A program made the translations under genes and the position numbers. From an uncultured Opitutia bacterium (lineage in GTDB: Bacteria; Verrucomicrobiota; Verrucomicrobiia; Opitutales; Opitutaceae), in assembly GCA_903825285.1 (NCBI GenBank), contig CAIJZY010000014.1:248001-312000 (forward strand): a DNA stretch of 64,000 bases, read 5' to 3'. Below are positions 17,691 to 26,457 of the stretch, one piece after another (the stretch's first letter is position 1; every line of letters begins with the position of its first letter). Under the pieces are notes generated by a model that was not told the origin of the DNA, made no database searches, and saw only the letters and a list, made by a program, of their open reading frames with translations.

Positions 17691-18215
17691 TCAGGCGCCG
17701 AGCGCGAACGAGTCCTGGCCGTTCGGGGTCTTGAGTGTCATCGCGCCCGTGCCGACCTCGAGGTGGATCGTGCGGTTGATGGTGCCGCCGACGGCGGGGT
17801 TGCGGATGCCGAAGCCCTGCCGCGTCAGGTAGTCAAGGGTGGCGCGGACATTGCGCTCGCCGATCTTGAAGGAGTCCGGCCCGGAGAGCACGCAGGCGCC
17901 GCCGGCGACAAAGATCCGCATGCGGGCCCGCTCGGCCTTGAGGCCGTTCAGCGAGCGAAACAGCAGCGGCAGGCCGGTGTCCGCGAACATTGCCGGCTGT
18001 GCCGCCGCCTTGTCCGGCGAGATCTGCGAGTCGGGCAGCATCAGGTGCAGCAGCCCGCCGGCCCGCGCCAACGGGTCGTAGACGACCACGCCGACGCAGG
18101 AACCCAGCGCGTACGTGCTCAGGGTGACCTGATGGTTGTTCGAGACCGCAAGGTCGCCCACGCCGATGACGACGCGCTGGGCGAACAAGGAGGCAACCGT
18201 GGGGGATCCGGCCAT
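17691..18215 (-). CDS. cheD: Chemoreceptor glutamine deamidase CheD
   Basis: A 174-residue CheD that deamidates Gln residues in MCP methylation segments and can be titrated by CheC/CheX-type proteins. The active-site Cys is in TYALGSCVGVVVYD, the His in GGLLHLMLPDS, and a conserved Thr precedes the Cys (LSTYALGSC). The C-terminal GERNVRATLDYLTRQGFGI and GGTINRTIHLEVGTG segments are typical. Length is normal. It has a probable sigma-28 promoter (18316-18342) divergent from the porin promoter. Confidence 0.94.
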   Translation of the reverse strand: MAGSPTVASLFAQRVVIGVGDLAVSNNHQVTLSTYALGSCVGVVVYDPLARAGGLLHLMLPDSQISPDKAAAQPAMFADTGLPLLFRSLNGLKAERARMRIFVAGGACVLSGPDSFKIGERNVRATLDYLTRQGFGIRNPAVGGTINRTIHLEVGTGAMTLKTPNGQDSFALGA

Positions 18216-18315
18216 GGTGGCTCAGCCCGTCCGGCCGCGCCGCCATCCGGCGAGGGTGGATTCGAGAGGGGAGGGAAAAGGCATGACTGCCGAGGGCGGA
18301 CCGACGGCAGGGATC

Positions 18316-18342
18316 AACTCGGTTGCCCACCGCCAAACTTGA
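18316..18342 (-). promoter_or_regulatory. Probable sigma-28 promoter of cheD
   Basis: Minus strand: TCAAGTTT with TCAA at 18342-18339, 15 bases, ACCGAGTT at 18323-18316. The -35 is strong and the -10 is weak (CCGA core only). The leader to the cheD ATG would be about 95 bases. Confidence 0.45.
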
Positions 18343-18380
18343 GGGCGTTCCCGGAGTAGGGAAAAATAGGTTAGAATTGT

Positions 18381-18407
18381 TAAAGTGGGCGGTGAAGCGG
18401 CCGAATG
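18381..18407 (+). promoter_or_regulatory. Sigma-28 promoter of the porin/binding-protein/MCP set
   Basis: TAAAGT at 18381, 15 bases after TAAA, then GCCGAATG at 18400-18407. An upstream ATG at 18405 is part of the -10 box itself, which rules it out as a start. Transcription near 18414 leaves about three bases before the ATG at 18417. Confidence 0.75.
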
Positions 18408-18416
18408 TACGGGGCG

Positions 18417-19640
18417 ATGAAATTACTTACGTACCTCTCCCTCCATGCCCGGTCGAAAGGCGCGTGCGTCGTCCTCGGCGCCTGCCTCGCGGCCGCGGCC
18501 CACGCTGCGATCCCGGTTGGCAGCTCGAACGTCCAGATCGGCGGCTTCTTCAGCCAGGGCTACCTTTACAGCTCGGACAACAACTACCCGACCGCCGACA
18601 AGGGCGGCACCTGGGACTTCCGCGAGATGGCGTTCAACGCCTCCACGACCGTCGGCGACCACCTGCGCATCGGTGGCCAGGTCTTCGCGCAGCGGCTCGG
18701 CGCGCTCGGCGCGGACAAGGTCGTCCTCGACTGGGCCGTGCTGGACTACAACGTCTCGCCCGCCTTCGGCCTGCGCCTGGGCCGCGTCAAGTACCCGAAG
18801 GGCCTCTACGGCGAGGCGCTCGACCTCGATGTCGTCCGCCCCTACGTGTTCCTGCCTGGCGCGGTCTACAGCCCGATCCTCCGCGACTTCAGCGCCTCCT
18901 TTGATGGCGGCATGGTCTACGGCACGATCGAGGCCGGCCGGAGCTCCTTTGACTACAAGGTGTTCTACGGCGACATCCCGATGTCCCCGGAGAAGGGCGT
19001 CGCGGAGTTCTACAACAACTCCGGCCTCTACGCCGCGCCCGGCGTCGCCGCGCTGAACATGGACTCCGTCGCCGGCGGCCAGCTGACCTGGAACACGCCC
19101 GTGAGCGGCCTCAAGTTCGTGTACTCGTACTCCGCCTACCGCAACCTCGCGACCGACGGCCCGTTCTTCGCCTATCCGCCGATCAACCTGCACTCGAACT
19201 TCCCCCGCTTCAGCTGGAACACCTACTCCGGCGAGTATGCCTGGAACAACTGGGTCTTCGCGGCCGAGTGGCAGCGCTGCGGCGGCGACATCAACTACGG
19301 CGCCGCGCCGCTGATGCCCACGGTGTATGACCGCTCGGGCTGGGATGGCTGGTACGCCGCGGCCTCGCGCCGCCTGAATGACAAGTTCGAAGTGGGCGCC
19401 TACTACGGCGACCTCGAGCAGCGGTTCAGCGCGCGCCCGAGCAGCGACCCGGTGGTCCACCAGCGCGACACGTCGGTCAGCGTCCGCTACGACGTGAACG
19501 AGCACCTCCTCTTCAAGATCGAGGCCCACCGCATCGACGGCGTCTACCAGACGTTCGACACCGCGCGCATCCCGAACCCGGCGGCCACGCGGCAGGACCA
19601 GACGACGGTCTTCGCCGTCAAGACCACCCTCAGCTTCTGA
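18417..19640 (+). CDS. Outer-membrane beta-barrel protein, porin-like
   Basis: 407 residues. A signal peptide (positive start, then VVLGACLAAAAHA) precedes a long series of alternating strands rich in Tyr, Phe, Trp and Gly, e.g. VQIGGFFSQGYLYSS, FGLRLGRVKYPKGLYGE, EVGAYYGDLEQRF. The last residue is Phe after a Thr-Leu-Ser strand, the usual outer-membrane barrel signature. It resembles the DcaP/porin-like proteins that precede a small phosphate-binding-like protein and an MCP in many motile bacteria. Here the same trio follows under one sigma-28 promoter, suggesting uptake of a chemoeffector to the periplasm. The substrate is unknown. Confidence 0.82.
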   Translation: MKLLTYLSLHARSKGACVVLGACLAAAAHAAIPVGSSNVQIGGFFSQGYLYSSDNNYPTADKGGTWDFREMAFNASTTVGDHLRIGGQVFAQRLGALGADKVVLDWAVLDYNVSPAFGLRLGRVKYPKGLYGEALDLDVVRPYVFLPGAVYSPILRDFSASFDGGMVYGTIEAGRSSFDYKVFYGDIPMSPEKGVAEFYNNSGLYAAPGVAALNMDSVAGGQLTWNTPVSGLKFVYSYSAYRNLATDGPFFAYPPINLHSNFPRFSWNTYSGEYAWNNWVFAAEWQRCGGDINYGAAPLMPTVYDRSGWDGWYAAASRRLNDKFEVGAYYGDLEQRFSARPSSDPVVHQRDTSVSVRYDVNEHLLFKIEAHRIDGVYQTFDTARIPNPAATRQDQTTVFAVKTTLSF

Positions 19641-19680
19641 GTCGGCACCACGCCCAATCGAAACTGGAGCATCCCATCAC

Positions 19681-20109
19681 ATGAAAAACCATTTCCTGCG
19701 CCGACTCATCCTCCTCGCGCTGCTGGCCCTCGCCGGCACGCCCGCCTTCGCCGCCCCCGTGATCATCGGCCACAAGGGCCTGGCCGCGGAAAAACTCACC
19801 GTCGCCTCCGTCAAGGCCGTCTTCCTCGGCAAGAAGGTGGCCTGGGACAGCGGCGGCCGCGTCATCCTCGCCGTCCTCAAGGGCGGCCCGGTCGCCGAGG
19901 ACTTCCTCAAGGCCAACGTCGAGCAGACCGCGAGCGGCTTCAACAACCACTGGCGCCGCCTCGCCATGACCGGCGGCGGCACGGCCCCGAAGGTCTTCGA
20001 AAAGGAGGAAGACCTGCGGAAGTTCGTCGCCGAGACCCCGGGCGCGATCGGCTTTGTCGACAGCGCCAATGCCGACGCCTCCGTCGTCGTCCTCACCCCG
20101 GGCGCCTGA
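19681..20109 (+). CDS. Small PstS-like periplasmic binding protein
   Basis: 142 residues, with a cleavable signal peptide (LILLALLALAGTPAFAA). The mature part is a short PBP-like fold: a start around HKGLAAEKLTVASVKAVFLGKK, a middle NNHWRRLAMTGGG, and an end TPGAIGFVDSANADASVVVL. The phrase GAIGF with downstream strand is typical of phosphate ABC transporter PstS-like domains. There is no transporter nearby. Lying between the porin and an MCP, it likely hands a ligand to the receptor. Confidence 0.8.
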   Translation: MKNHFLRRLILLALLALAGTPAFAAPVIIGHKGLAAEKLTVASVKAVFLGKKVAWDSGGRVILAVLKGGPVAEDFLKANVEQTASGFNNHWRRLAMTGGGTAPKVFEKEEDLRKFVAETPGAIGFVDSANADASVVVLTPGA

Positions 20110-20148
20110 TCGGCGCCCTGCCTATTTCCTTCCCGTCTCCGCCCAAGC

Positions 20149-21795
20149 ATGAGTTCCGCCGCCGCCACCCGTTCCTCCCTCAACCTGAAACGCGCCTTTC
20201 TCGCGATCACCCTCGGTTTCGCCTTCCTGGCGGCGCTCATCGTGGTCCTGGGCTCGACGACGTTCCAACTGTCGCGGACGGGCACGGCGCGGAGCGCCGA
20301 GCTGAGCGAGCGCCTGCTGCCCGCGCTGGAGTCCCTGGCGCGGCTGCAGGAGGCGACGCTCAAGTACAACCTCACGAACCTGGAGTTCGTGGTGGCCCGC
20401 GACGAGGAGACCATGGCGCGCAAGACGGCCGCCGCGGCCGCCTACCGCAAGGAGATCGACCGGCAGGCCGACGCGCTCGGCGCCCGCCTGGCCTCGGCCG
20501 ATGCCCGCGGGCTCGAGCAGCGGCTGGCCGCGGCCCTGTCAGCCTATGACGCCGCCGCCGCGCGCCTGCAGAAGGCGCTCAAGGCGAGCGAATTTGACGA
20601 GGCCATGAAGATCCTCGATGGCGACGTGAACAAGAACAACCTCGCCGTCGAGGCGGCGCTGAGCGAGCTCAACCACTTCGTCTTCACGCTCTCCACCGAC
20701 AACGGCACCGCGACCAAGGGCATCCTGGAGCGCAACCTGCGCCTCACGCTCGCCCTCAGCGCCACCATCGCCGCGCTCGCCCTCCTCTCGGTCGGCGCCG
20801 TGCAGTGGCTCTCCTTCCGCATCAGCCGCCGGCTGCAGGCGCTGTCCGACGGGCTCTCCCACCTGGCGGACGACATCTTCAGCCGGGCCGAGGGCTTCTC
20901 CTCCGCCAGCACGCACCTGTCCGACGGCGCCAGCCGCCAGGCCGCGTCGCTCGAGGAGACCAGCGCCTCGCTGGAGGAGATCGCCAAGGTCACCGGCCAG
21001 AACGCCGCCGACGCCGGCAAGACCAAGACGCTCGCGGCGCAGACCCGCGGCGCGGCCGACACCGGCGCGGCCGACATGGAGCAGATGACCAAGGCCATGG
21101 ACGAGATCAAGGCCTCGTCCGACGACATTTCGAAGATCATCAAGACCATCGACGAGATCGCCTTCCAGACCAACATCCTCGCGCTCAACGCCGCGGTCGA
21201 GGCCGCCCGCGCCGGCGAGGCCGGCGCCGGCTTCGCGGTCGTGGCCGACGAGGTCCGCAGCCTCGCCCAGCGCAGCGCCCAGGCGGCGCGCGAGACCGCG
21301 AACCGCATCGAGGACTCGATCGCCCGCAGCAACCGCGGCGTCGAGATCAGCGCGAAGGTCGCCGGCAGCCTCGGCGAGATGGTGCAGAAGACCCGCGAGG
21401 TCGACACGCTCGTGAACGGCATTGCGCGGGCCTCGCAGGAGCAGAGCACCGGCATCGGCGAGCTGAAGCAGGCGGTCGGGCAGATCAGCGAGGTCACCCA
21501 GAGCACCGCCGGCCATGCCGACGAGAGCGCCACGGGCGCCCGCGAGCTCATCCGTCAGGCCGCCGGACTCCGCGCGAGCGTGGACCAGCTCAATGTCTTT
21601 GTCGGGCTGACGGCCTCGGTTTCCGGCCGTCCGGCCGGTGCGGCGTCGCCGTCGCCCGCGGTCCCTGCCGCCCGGCCCAAGGCCGCGACGCGGTCCCAGC
21701 CGGTGAGCACGGTGCGTCCGCGTCCGGTGACACTGCGTCCTGCTCCCGCCTCCGTCCCTGCGACGGCGGCGACGGACAAGGATTTTTGGGCCTGA
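20149..21795 (+). CDS. Methyl-accepting chemotaxis protein
   Basis: 548 residues. Membrane helices lie at about residues 20-42 and 190-212. Between them is a mainly helical sensor of about 150 residues. The cytoplasmic part has [13 protein letters not shown] and the invariant hairpin tip [24 protein letters not shown]. The C-terminus is Ala/Pro-rich and ends DKDFWA, a short aromatic tail that is not a standard NWETF tether. It is close in sequence to the MCP at 12615-14213 over the signalling part but differs in the sensor. It is co-transcribed with the porin and binding protein, which probably feed it. Confidence 0.92.
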   Translation: MSSAAATRSSLNLKRAFLAITLGFAFLAALIVVLGSTTFQLSRTGTARSAELSERLLPALESLARLQEATLKYNLTNLEFVVARDEETMARKTAAAAAYRKEIDRQADALGARLASADARGLEQRLAAALSAYDAAAARLQKALKASEFDEAMKILDGDVNKNNLAVEAALSELNHFVFTLSTDNGTATKGILERNLRLTLALSATIAALALLSVGAVQWLSFRISRRLQALSDGLSHLADDIFSRAEGFSSASTHLSDGASRQAASLEETSASLEEIAKVTGQNAADAGKTKTLAAQTRGAADTGAADMEQMTKAMDEIKASSDDISKIIKTIDEIAFQTNILALNAAVEAARAGEAGAGFAVVADEVRSLAQRSAQAARETANRIEDSIARSNRGVEISAKVAGSLGEMVQKTREVDTLVNGIARASQEQSTGIGELKQAVGQISEVTQSTAGHADESATGARELIRQAAGLRASVDQLNVFVGLTASVSGRPAGAASPSPAVPAARPKAATRSQPVSTVRPRPVTLRPAPASVPATAATDKDFWA

Positions 21796-21850
21796 GCTCC
21801 GGTGCGGCCGGCTTGGGCCCTGGGCCCGGCGGCAAAGCCGGGCGGGCCGG

Positions 21851-23128
21851 TTAGCTGTAGACCAGCAGGCGCTGGCTGATGGGCGTGACCTGGTTGTGGC
21901 TCCGGATCTTCGTGATCGTGCCGGGGCTGAGCGCCTGGCCCTCGCCGATGAGCAGCAGCCCGTGCGGGCTGTAGATGCCGTTGGCGAGCACCATGCCGGG
22001 CTCGAGCTCGTGCAGCAGGATCTCGCGCACCTGCCGCGGCAGCTGCACGAGGTTGCTCACCTTGAGGAAGAGTCGCACGGCCTCGGGGTCGTAGGCGCTG
22101 CCGGACTTGGCCAGCACGGCCTCGATCGCGGCGGCCTTCGGCAGGCCGGATTCGACGAAGCCCACCGCCACCGCGAGGCAGCGCGCGGGCCAGGAGATGC
22201 CCTCGCCGGCGAGGCCGTCGGGATAGCCGCGGCCGTCGAAGCGCTCGTGGTGGGCGCGGATGATCTCGCCGGTCTCGGTCCGCGGGTCCACCAGGGCGGC
22301 AAGGGTCTGGCTGTACACCGGGTGATTGTGCATCATGCCCCGCTCGTGCTCGGTGAGCTGGTCGGGCTTGGTCCGGAACGCGCGCAGCATCTCCCGCGGC
22401 ATGCCGATGAGGCCCAGGTCGCAGAGGCGGGCGGCGGCCCGCAGCGCGTGGCGCTGGGTCTCGTCGAACTCCTCGGTCGCGGCCATCTGCTCGGCAAATT
22501 CCACCAGCGCCTTGGCCTGGCCGCCGAGGACGGGGTCGTAGGCGGTGAGGATGCGCCGGCAGAGCTCGAGCGAGTGGTCGTACTTTTCCGCCAGCTCCTG
22601 GTTGGCGGCATCGAGCCGCTGGCGCTGCTGCTCCAGGTCCGCCACCCGGCCCGCGAGGGCGGCGTTGGCGGTGGTGAGCTGGGCGTTGAGCATCGACGTC
22701 TCGCGCTGCAGCTCGATGTTGTGCGTGACCAGGTCGTGCCGCTGCACGGCGTTCCGCACGGTGGCGATCAGCTCCTCGCGCAGCCAGGGCTTCGCGACGA
22801 ACCGGAAGATCTCACCCTTGTTGATCGCGTCGACGATCGTCGGCAGGGCGAGCACCGCGGTGATCAGGATGCGCGAGGCCTGCGGGCGGATGCGCCGGCT
22901 CTCGATCAGGAAGTCGAGGCCCAGCATCTCGGGCATGCGCTGGTCGGAGATGATGACGGCGAAATCACGCTCCGCCAGGATGGCGAGCGCCTTGAGCGGG
23001 CTCTGGCAGGCGACCACGTGGAAGCGCTCGCGCTCCAGCGTCTCCTTGAGCGCGAACAGCACCACCGGCTCGTCGTCGACGATCAAAATGGTGGGCGGGG
23101 CGGCCGGGGCGGGGGCGGGCGAGGTCAT
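21851..23128 (-). CDS. Response regulator with degenerate HD-GYP-type output
   Basis: 425 residues. The receiver (12-125) is intact: Asp62 (ISDQRMP), Thr90 and Lys113 (AKPW). A coiled coil (about 135-185) leads to an HD-GYP-like domain. The metal-binding HD motif, normally HDIGK, reads CDLGL at 236-240, and the later D-x-x-x-A helix is VGFVESG. HHERFDGRGYP (293-303) is retained. Phosphodiesterase activity on c-di-GMP is therefore doubtful, though ligand binding is possible. The start overlaps the cheB stop by four bases, so this is the third gene of cheR-cheB-rec-HDGYP. Confidence 0.85.
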   Translation of the reverse strand: MTSPAPAPAAPPTILIVDDEPVVLFALKETLERERFHVVACQSPLKALAILAERDFAVIISDQRMPEMLGLDFLIESRRIRPQASRILITAVLALPTIVDAINKGEIFRFVAKPWLREELIATVRNAVQRHDLVTHNIELQRETSMLNAQLTTANAALAGRVADLEQQRQRLDAANQELAEKYDHSLELCRRILTAYDPVLGGQAKALVEFAEQMAATEEFDETQRHALRAAARLCDLGLIGMPREMLRAFRTKPDQLTEHERGMMHNHPVYSQTLAALVDPRTETGEIIRAHHERFDGRGYPDGLAGEGISWPARCLAVAVGFVESGLPKAAAIEAVLAKSGSAYDPEAVRLFLKVSNLVQLPRQVREILLHELEPGMVLANGIYSPHGLLLIGEGQALSPGTITKIRSHNQVTPISQRLLVYS

Positions 23129-24222
23129 GGGAGGCTGGCGGGGGCGGGCGCGGGGCGGGGCGCGGGATGTTCGTGGTGGCGGAGGATGAAATCGGCGGCC
23201 TGCTCGAGCGGGAGGCGCTGCATGGCGCCGCCATTTTCCCAGGCGGCGCGCGGCATGCCGTAGACCACGCTGGTGGCCTCGTCCTGCGCGAAGGTGGTGG
23301 CCCCGCGCTGGCGGAGCCGCAGCAGGCCCTCGGCCCCGTCCTTGCCCATGCCGGTGAGGACGCCGGCGATCGCATGCGGCGCGGCGCCGATGTCGGCGGC
23401 GGACTTGAACAGGAGATCGACGGCGGGGCGCTGGTGCCACACCGGCGGGCCGTCGACGACGCGCACGGCGTAGTGATCGGCGTGCCACTGCAGGAGCATG
23501 TGAAAATTGCCCGGGGCGATCAGGGCCAGGTTGGGCGTCAGGCGGTCGCCATCCACGGCCTCGCGGACCTCGAAGGCGCACTGCGAGCAGAGCCGGTCCG
23601 CGAAGGCCTTGGAGAAGACCGGCGGGATGTGCTGCACGATCGCGATGCCCGGCAGGCCGGCCGGCAGGCGGGTGAGCACCTCGCGGAGGGCCTCGGTGCC
23701 GCCGGTGGAGGCGCCGAGCAGGATAACCTGCCGCGCGGCGCCGGGACGCACCGGGGACGGGCGCGGGACGGGCGCGGCGGGGGCCGGGACGGCCACGGGG
23801 TGGGGCGGGGCGGAGCGCATCCGCGCGCCGGCGGTGGCCTTGATCCGCGCGATGAGCTGCGGGCCGAGGTCGCCGAAGGAATAGGAGCCGCTCGGCTTGG
23901 CCAGCACGTCGAAGGCCCCGAGCCGGAGCGCCTCGAGCGCGTAGCCCGAGCCGCGCTGCGAGAGCGAGCTCATGATGATCACCGGCAGCGGCCGTTGCTC
24001 CATGATGATCCGCAGGAAGGTCAGGCCGTCCATGCGGGGCATTTCCAGGTCGAGCGTCAGGACGTCCGGGTTCAGCTCGCGGATCTTGTCGCGCGCGACG
24101 TAGGGATCCATGGCGGTGCCGACGACCTCGATGTCGGGGTCGGCGCGGAGGGCGTCGCTCACGAGCTTGCGGACGACGGCGGAGTCGTCGACCACGAGGA
24201 CGCGGATCTTGCGGCTGGCCAT
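23125..24222 (-). CDS. cheB: Chemotaxis methylesterase/deamidase CheB
   Basis: 365 residues. The N-terminal receiver (VLVVDDSAVVRKL, LTLDLEMPRMDG, LAKPS) controls a C-terminal esterase domain. The catalytic Ser is in GASTGGTEAL, the His in VQHIPPVFSKAFADRL, and the Asp in VLTGMGKDGAEGL. It removes methyl groups from MCP glutamates when phosphorylated by CheA. An Ala/Pro linker (about 140-165) and a Pro/Ala tail are unremarkable. It lies directly after cheR (6-base gap). Confidence 0.95.
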   Translation of the reverse strand: MASRKIRVLVVDDSAVVRKLVSDALRADPDIEVVGTAMDPYVARDKIRELNPDVLTLDLEMPRMDGLTFLRIIMEQRPLPVIIMSSLSQRGSGYALEALRLGAFDVLAKPSGSYSFGDLGPQLIARIKATAGARMRSAPPHPVAVPAPAAPVPRPSPVRPGAARQVILLGASTGGTEALREVLTRLPAGLPGIAIVQHIPPVFSKAFADRLCSQCAFEVREAVDGDRLTPNLALIAPGNFHMLLQWHADHYAVRVVDGPPVWHQRPAVDLLFKSAADIGAAPHAIAGVLTGMGKDGAEGLLRLRQRGATTFAQDEATSVVYGMPRAAWENGGAMQRLPLEQAADFILRHHEHPAPRPAPAPASLP

Positions 24223-24228
24223 GGCAGG

Positions 24229-25050
24229 TCAGGCCCCGGTGGGCCGTTGGTAGATTGCGGGTCGGATCAGCTTCAGGCCATGCCGGAGGTTGGTGAGGCT
24301 CTCGGCGTGGCCGACGAACAGGTAGCCGCCCGGCACGAGCCGGCGCGTGAGCCGGTCCACAAGTTCCTCCTGCGTGGCCCGGTCGAAGTAGATCATGACA
24401 TTCCGGCAGAAGATGACCTGGAAGGGTTCCCGGAACGGCGGCTCGCCCTCGAGGAGGTTGAGCTGGTGGAAGTGCACGCGCTCGCGGAGCTCGTGGCGCA
24501 CGCGGTAATTGCCCTCCTGCGGGCCGAAGCCGCGCTGGAAGCACGCCTTGATGGTGGCCGGGGGCAGCTTGCCGACCGGTTCCTCGCGGTAAATGCCGGC
24601 CTGCGCCTTCGCGAGGATCCGATGCGAGATGTCCGTGGCCGCGATCTCCCAGGGCCACTGCGGCAGGCATTCGGCGAGCGTCATCGCGATGGAGTAGGGC
24701 TCCTCCCCCGAGGAGCAGGCGGCGCTCCACACGCGGAACTGCGCCCAGTGCTCCGCGCGCGCGCGGGCCGCCATCTCCGGCGCGGCCACGTCGCGCAGGA
24801 AGTCGAAGTGCGCCTCTTCCCGGAAAAAGAAGGTGTGGTTCGTCGAGATGACATCGATCAGGTGCGACAGCTCCTCATCGGCATTTTCCGACTGCAGCAG
24901 CCGGCAATAGTCCCCCACCGAGGCCAGGTTGGTGGCCCGCAGTCGCTTGCCCAGCCGGGCGGAGACCAGCTCGCGCTTGTCCGGCCCGAGGCTGATGCGG
25001 CTCCGCTCGTAAACGAGGCCACGGATGAACTCGAACTCATTATCCCTCAT
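24229..25050 (-). CDS. cheR: Chemotaxis methyltransferase CheR
   Basis: A 273-residue SAM-dependent MCP methyltransferase. The N-terminal helical domain is followed by the SAM-binding core: VWSAACSSGEEPYSIAM, IAATDISHRIL, and FCRNVMIYFDRATQEEL, all CheR signatures, and a final GGYLFVGHAESL. The ATG at 25050 gives a normal N-terminus (MRDNEFEFIRGLVYERSRI). Longer in-frame starts upstream add an unlikely basic segment that crosses the promoter candidate. It is the first gene of the cheR-cheB-HD-GYP group. Confidence 0.95.
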   Translation of the reverse strand: MRDNEFEFIRGLVYERSRISLGPDKRELVSARLGKRLRATNLASVGDYCRLLQSENADEELSHLIDVISTNHTFFFREEAHFDFLRDVAAPEMAARARAEHWAQFRVWSAACSSGEEPYSIAMTLAECLPQWPWEIAATDISHRILAKAQAGIYREEPVGKLPPATIKACFQRGFGPQEGNYRVRHELRERVHFHQLNLLEGEPPFREPFQVIFCRNVMIYFDRATQEELVDRLTRRLVPGGYLFVGHAESLTNLRHGLKLIRPAIYQRPTGA

Positions 25051-25065
25051 GAAGAATGTGAGGCT

Positions 25066-25092
25066 ATATCGGTACGTTTCGCCGCAAATGAA
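25066..25092 (-). promoter_or_regulatory. Possible sigma-28 promoter of cheR-cheB
   Basis: Minus strand: TTCA at 25092-25089, 15 bases, ACCGATAT at 25073-25066. The -10 is good and the -35 is weak. The start near 25059 would give a leader of about nine bases. Confidence 0.45.
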
Positions 25093-25243
25093 GACGCGAA
25101 TAGGGTCTCTGCCTTTGGCGCGGCCTCCCATCCCGGCAAAATTTTCCGCCACCGGCGTCGAGCGGCGGGTGCCAGCAGCGCTTTTCACCGGGCGTGAAAT
25201 CTATTCGACGGGTGATGAATAGGTTGCGGAGGCGGAATGGCAG

Positions 25244-25260
25244 CTGGCACCGCCCTTGCT
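25244..25260 (+). promoter_or_regulatory. Sigma-54 (-24/-12) promoter of the flgB operon
   Basis: CTGGCAC at 25244-25250 and TTGCT at 25256-25260. The GG (25246-25247) and GC (25258-25259) are separated by exactly 10 bases. This is essentially the full RpoN consensus TGGCAC-N5-TTGC. The predicted start at about 25271 is two bases before the flgB ATG at 25273. Confidence 0.88.
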
Positions 25261-25272
25261 AAATCGCGCCGC

Positions 25273-25659
25273 ATGATCGATCCAATTTTCCAAACCGACA
25301 ACTACCAGTTGGCGCGGAAACTCCTCGATGCGGCGGCCCTTCGTCAGGAGGCGATCGCGTCGAACGTCGCCAACGCCGAGACACCGGGCTACCACCGGCT
25401 CGACGTCGCGCCGGATTTTGCCCAGCAGCTCAAGGCCAGCGTCGAGCAGGGCGGCGTGGGCGCGGCCGGGGCGGATCTTCGTCCACAGCTGGCCGAGGAC
25501 CAGACGGCGCGCAGCCTGCGCCCCGACGGCAACACGGTGGAGATCGAGCACGAGCTCCTCGCCATGAACCGCAACGCCGTCGAGTACGACTACCTCACCG
25601 AGGTCGTCTCCAACAACCTGAAGCAGCTCAAGCTCGCCATCACCGGCCGCAGCGTGTGA
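25273..25659 (+). CDS. flgB: Flagellar proximal rod protein FlgB
   Basis: A 128-residue rod subunit exported through the flagellar type III apparatus and placed next to the MS ring and FliE. The family N-terminus is present (ALRQEAIASNVANAETPGYHRLDV), as is the C-terminal helix (EYDYLTEVVSNNLKQLKLAI). The ATG at 25273 is chosen because a sigma-54 promoter overlaps the upstream in-frame codon region. It is the first gene of the flgB-to-fliR operon. Confidence 0.95.
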   Translation: MIDPIFQTDNYQLARKLLDAAALRQEAIASNVANAETPGYHRLDVAPDFAQQLKASVEQGGVGAAGADLRPQLAEDQTARSLRPDGNTVEIEHELLAMNRNAVEYDYLTEVVSNNLKQLKLAITGRSV

Positions 25660-25682
25660 GCGGACATTCCTGACCCGTCCCC

Positions 25683-26096
25683 ATGAACCTCATCGCCGGC
25701 ATTGACGTCACCGCGGGCGCGCTCAACGCGCAGAAGACCCGCCTCGACATCGTCGCGCAGAACATCGCGAACGCGCAGACCACCCGCACGCCCGAGGGCG
25801 GCCCGTACCAGCGGCAGGTCGTTTCCTTTGAGACCGAGCTCGTGCGCCGCGAGGGCGGCGCCTCGCTGCAGAGCGTGAAGGTGGGCGGCATCAGCGCCGA
25901 CAAGACGCCCGGCCAGCAGGTCTACAACCCGCAGCATCCCGACGCCGGCCCGGACGGCCTCGTCACGATGCCCAACGTCAACCTCGCCTACGAGATGGTC
26001 GACCTCATCACGGCCTCGCGCGCCTACGAGGCCAACCTCTCGGTCGTCAAGAACGCCCGCCAGATGGCCATGAAGGCCCTGGATATCGGCAAGTAA
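25683..26096 (+). CDS. flgC: Flagellar proximal rod protein FlgC
   Basis: A 137-residue rod protein. The N-terminal helix has AQKTRLDIVAQNIANAQTTRTPEGGPYQRQVV and the C-terminal helix MVDLITASRAYEANLSVVKNARQMAMKALDIGK, both standard for FlgC. The length is normal. It sits 23 bases downstream of flgB and 9 bases before fliE. Confidence 0.95.
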   Translation: MNLIAGIDVTAGALNAQKTRLDIVAQNIANAQTTRTPEGGPYQRQVVSFETELVRREGGASLQSVKVGGISADKTPGQQVYNPQHPDAGPDGLVTMPNVNLAYEMVDLITASRAYEANLSVVKNARQMAMKALDIGK

Positions 26097-26105
26097 TCTC
26101 CCGCC

Positions 26106-26435
26106 ATGTCCCCCGTCGGCTCCATCAATCCCCTTGCCGCCTCGGCCCTGACCCGCCTCGACGCGCCGCTGCCGAAGGTCGGCCTGGCCAACGGCCCGCA
26201 GGCGACCCCGCCCACCGGCGGCTTCGGCCAGGTGCTCGACGGACTGATCGCCACGGTCGACGGCAAGCAGGCCACCGCCCAAGCGCTGACCCGCCAGGTG
26301 CTCCTCGGCGATTCCGGCCAGCTGCACCAGAGCGTGATCGCCATGCAGGAGGCCTCCGTCGCGTTTTCCATGATGGTCGAGGTGCGCAACAAGCTCGTCG
26401 AGTCCTACCAGGAACTGATGCGCATGCAGGTATGA
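26106..26435 (+). CDS. fliE: Flagellar hook-basal body protein FliE
   Basis: 109 residues. FliE links the MS ring to the rod. A disordered first half is followed by helices with the family pattern (FGQVLDGLIATVDGKQATAQAL, SVAFSMMVEVRNKLVESYQELMRMQV). It is the standard neighbour between flgC and fliF. Confidence 0.93.
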   Translation: MSPVGSINPLAASALTRLDAPLPKVGLANGPQATPPTGGFGQVLDGLIATVDGKQATAQALTRQVLLGDSGQLHQSVIAMQEASVAFSMMVEVRNKLVESYQELMRMQV

Positions 26436-26457
26436 ACCCATTTTTCCGTAACGTCCG

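Noticed and set aside
23129-24730. Extension of the HD-GYP protein upstream to a GTG at 24730 (959 residues)
   Set aside because: The added 534 residues are an off-frame reading of cheB and cheR. The ATG at 23128 overlaps the cheB stop and begins the receiver domain.
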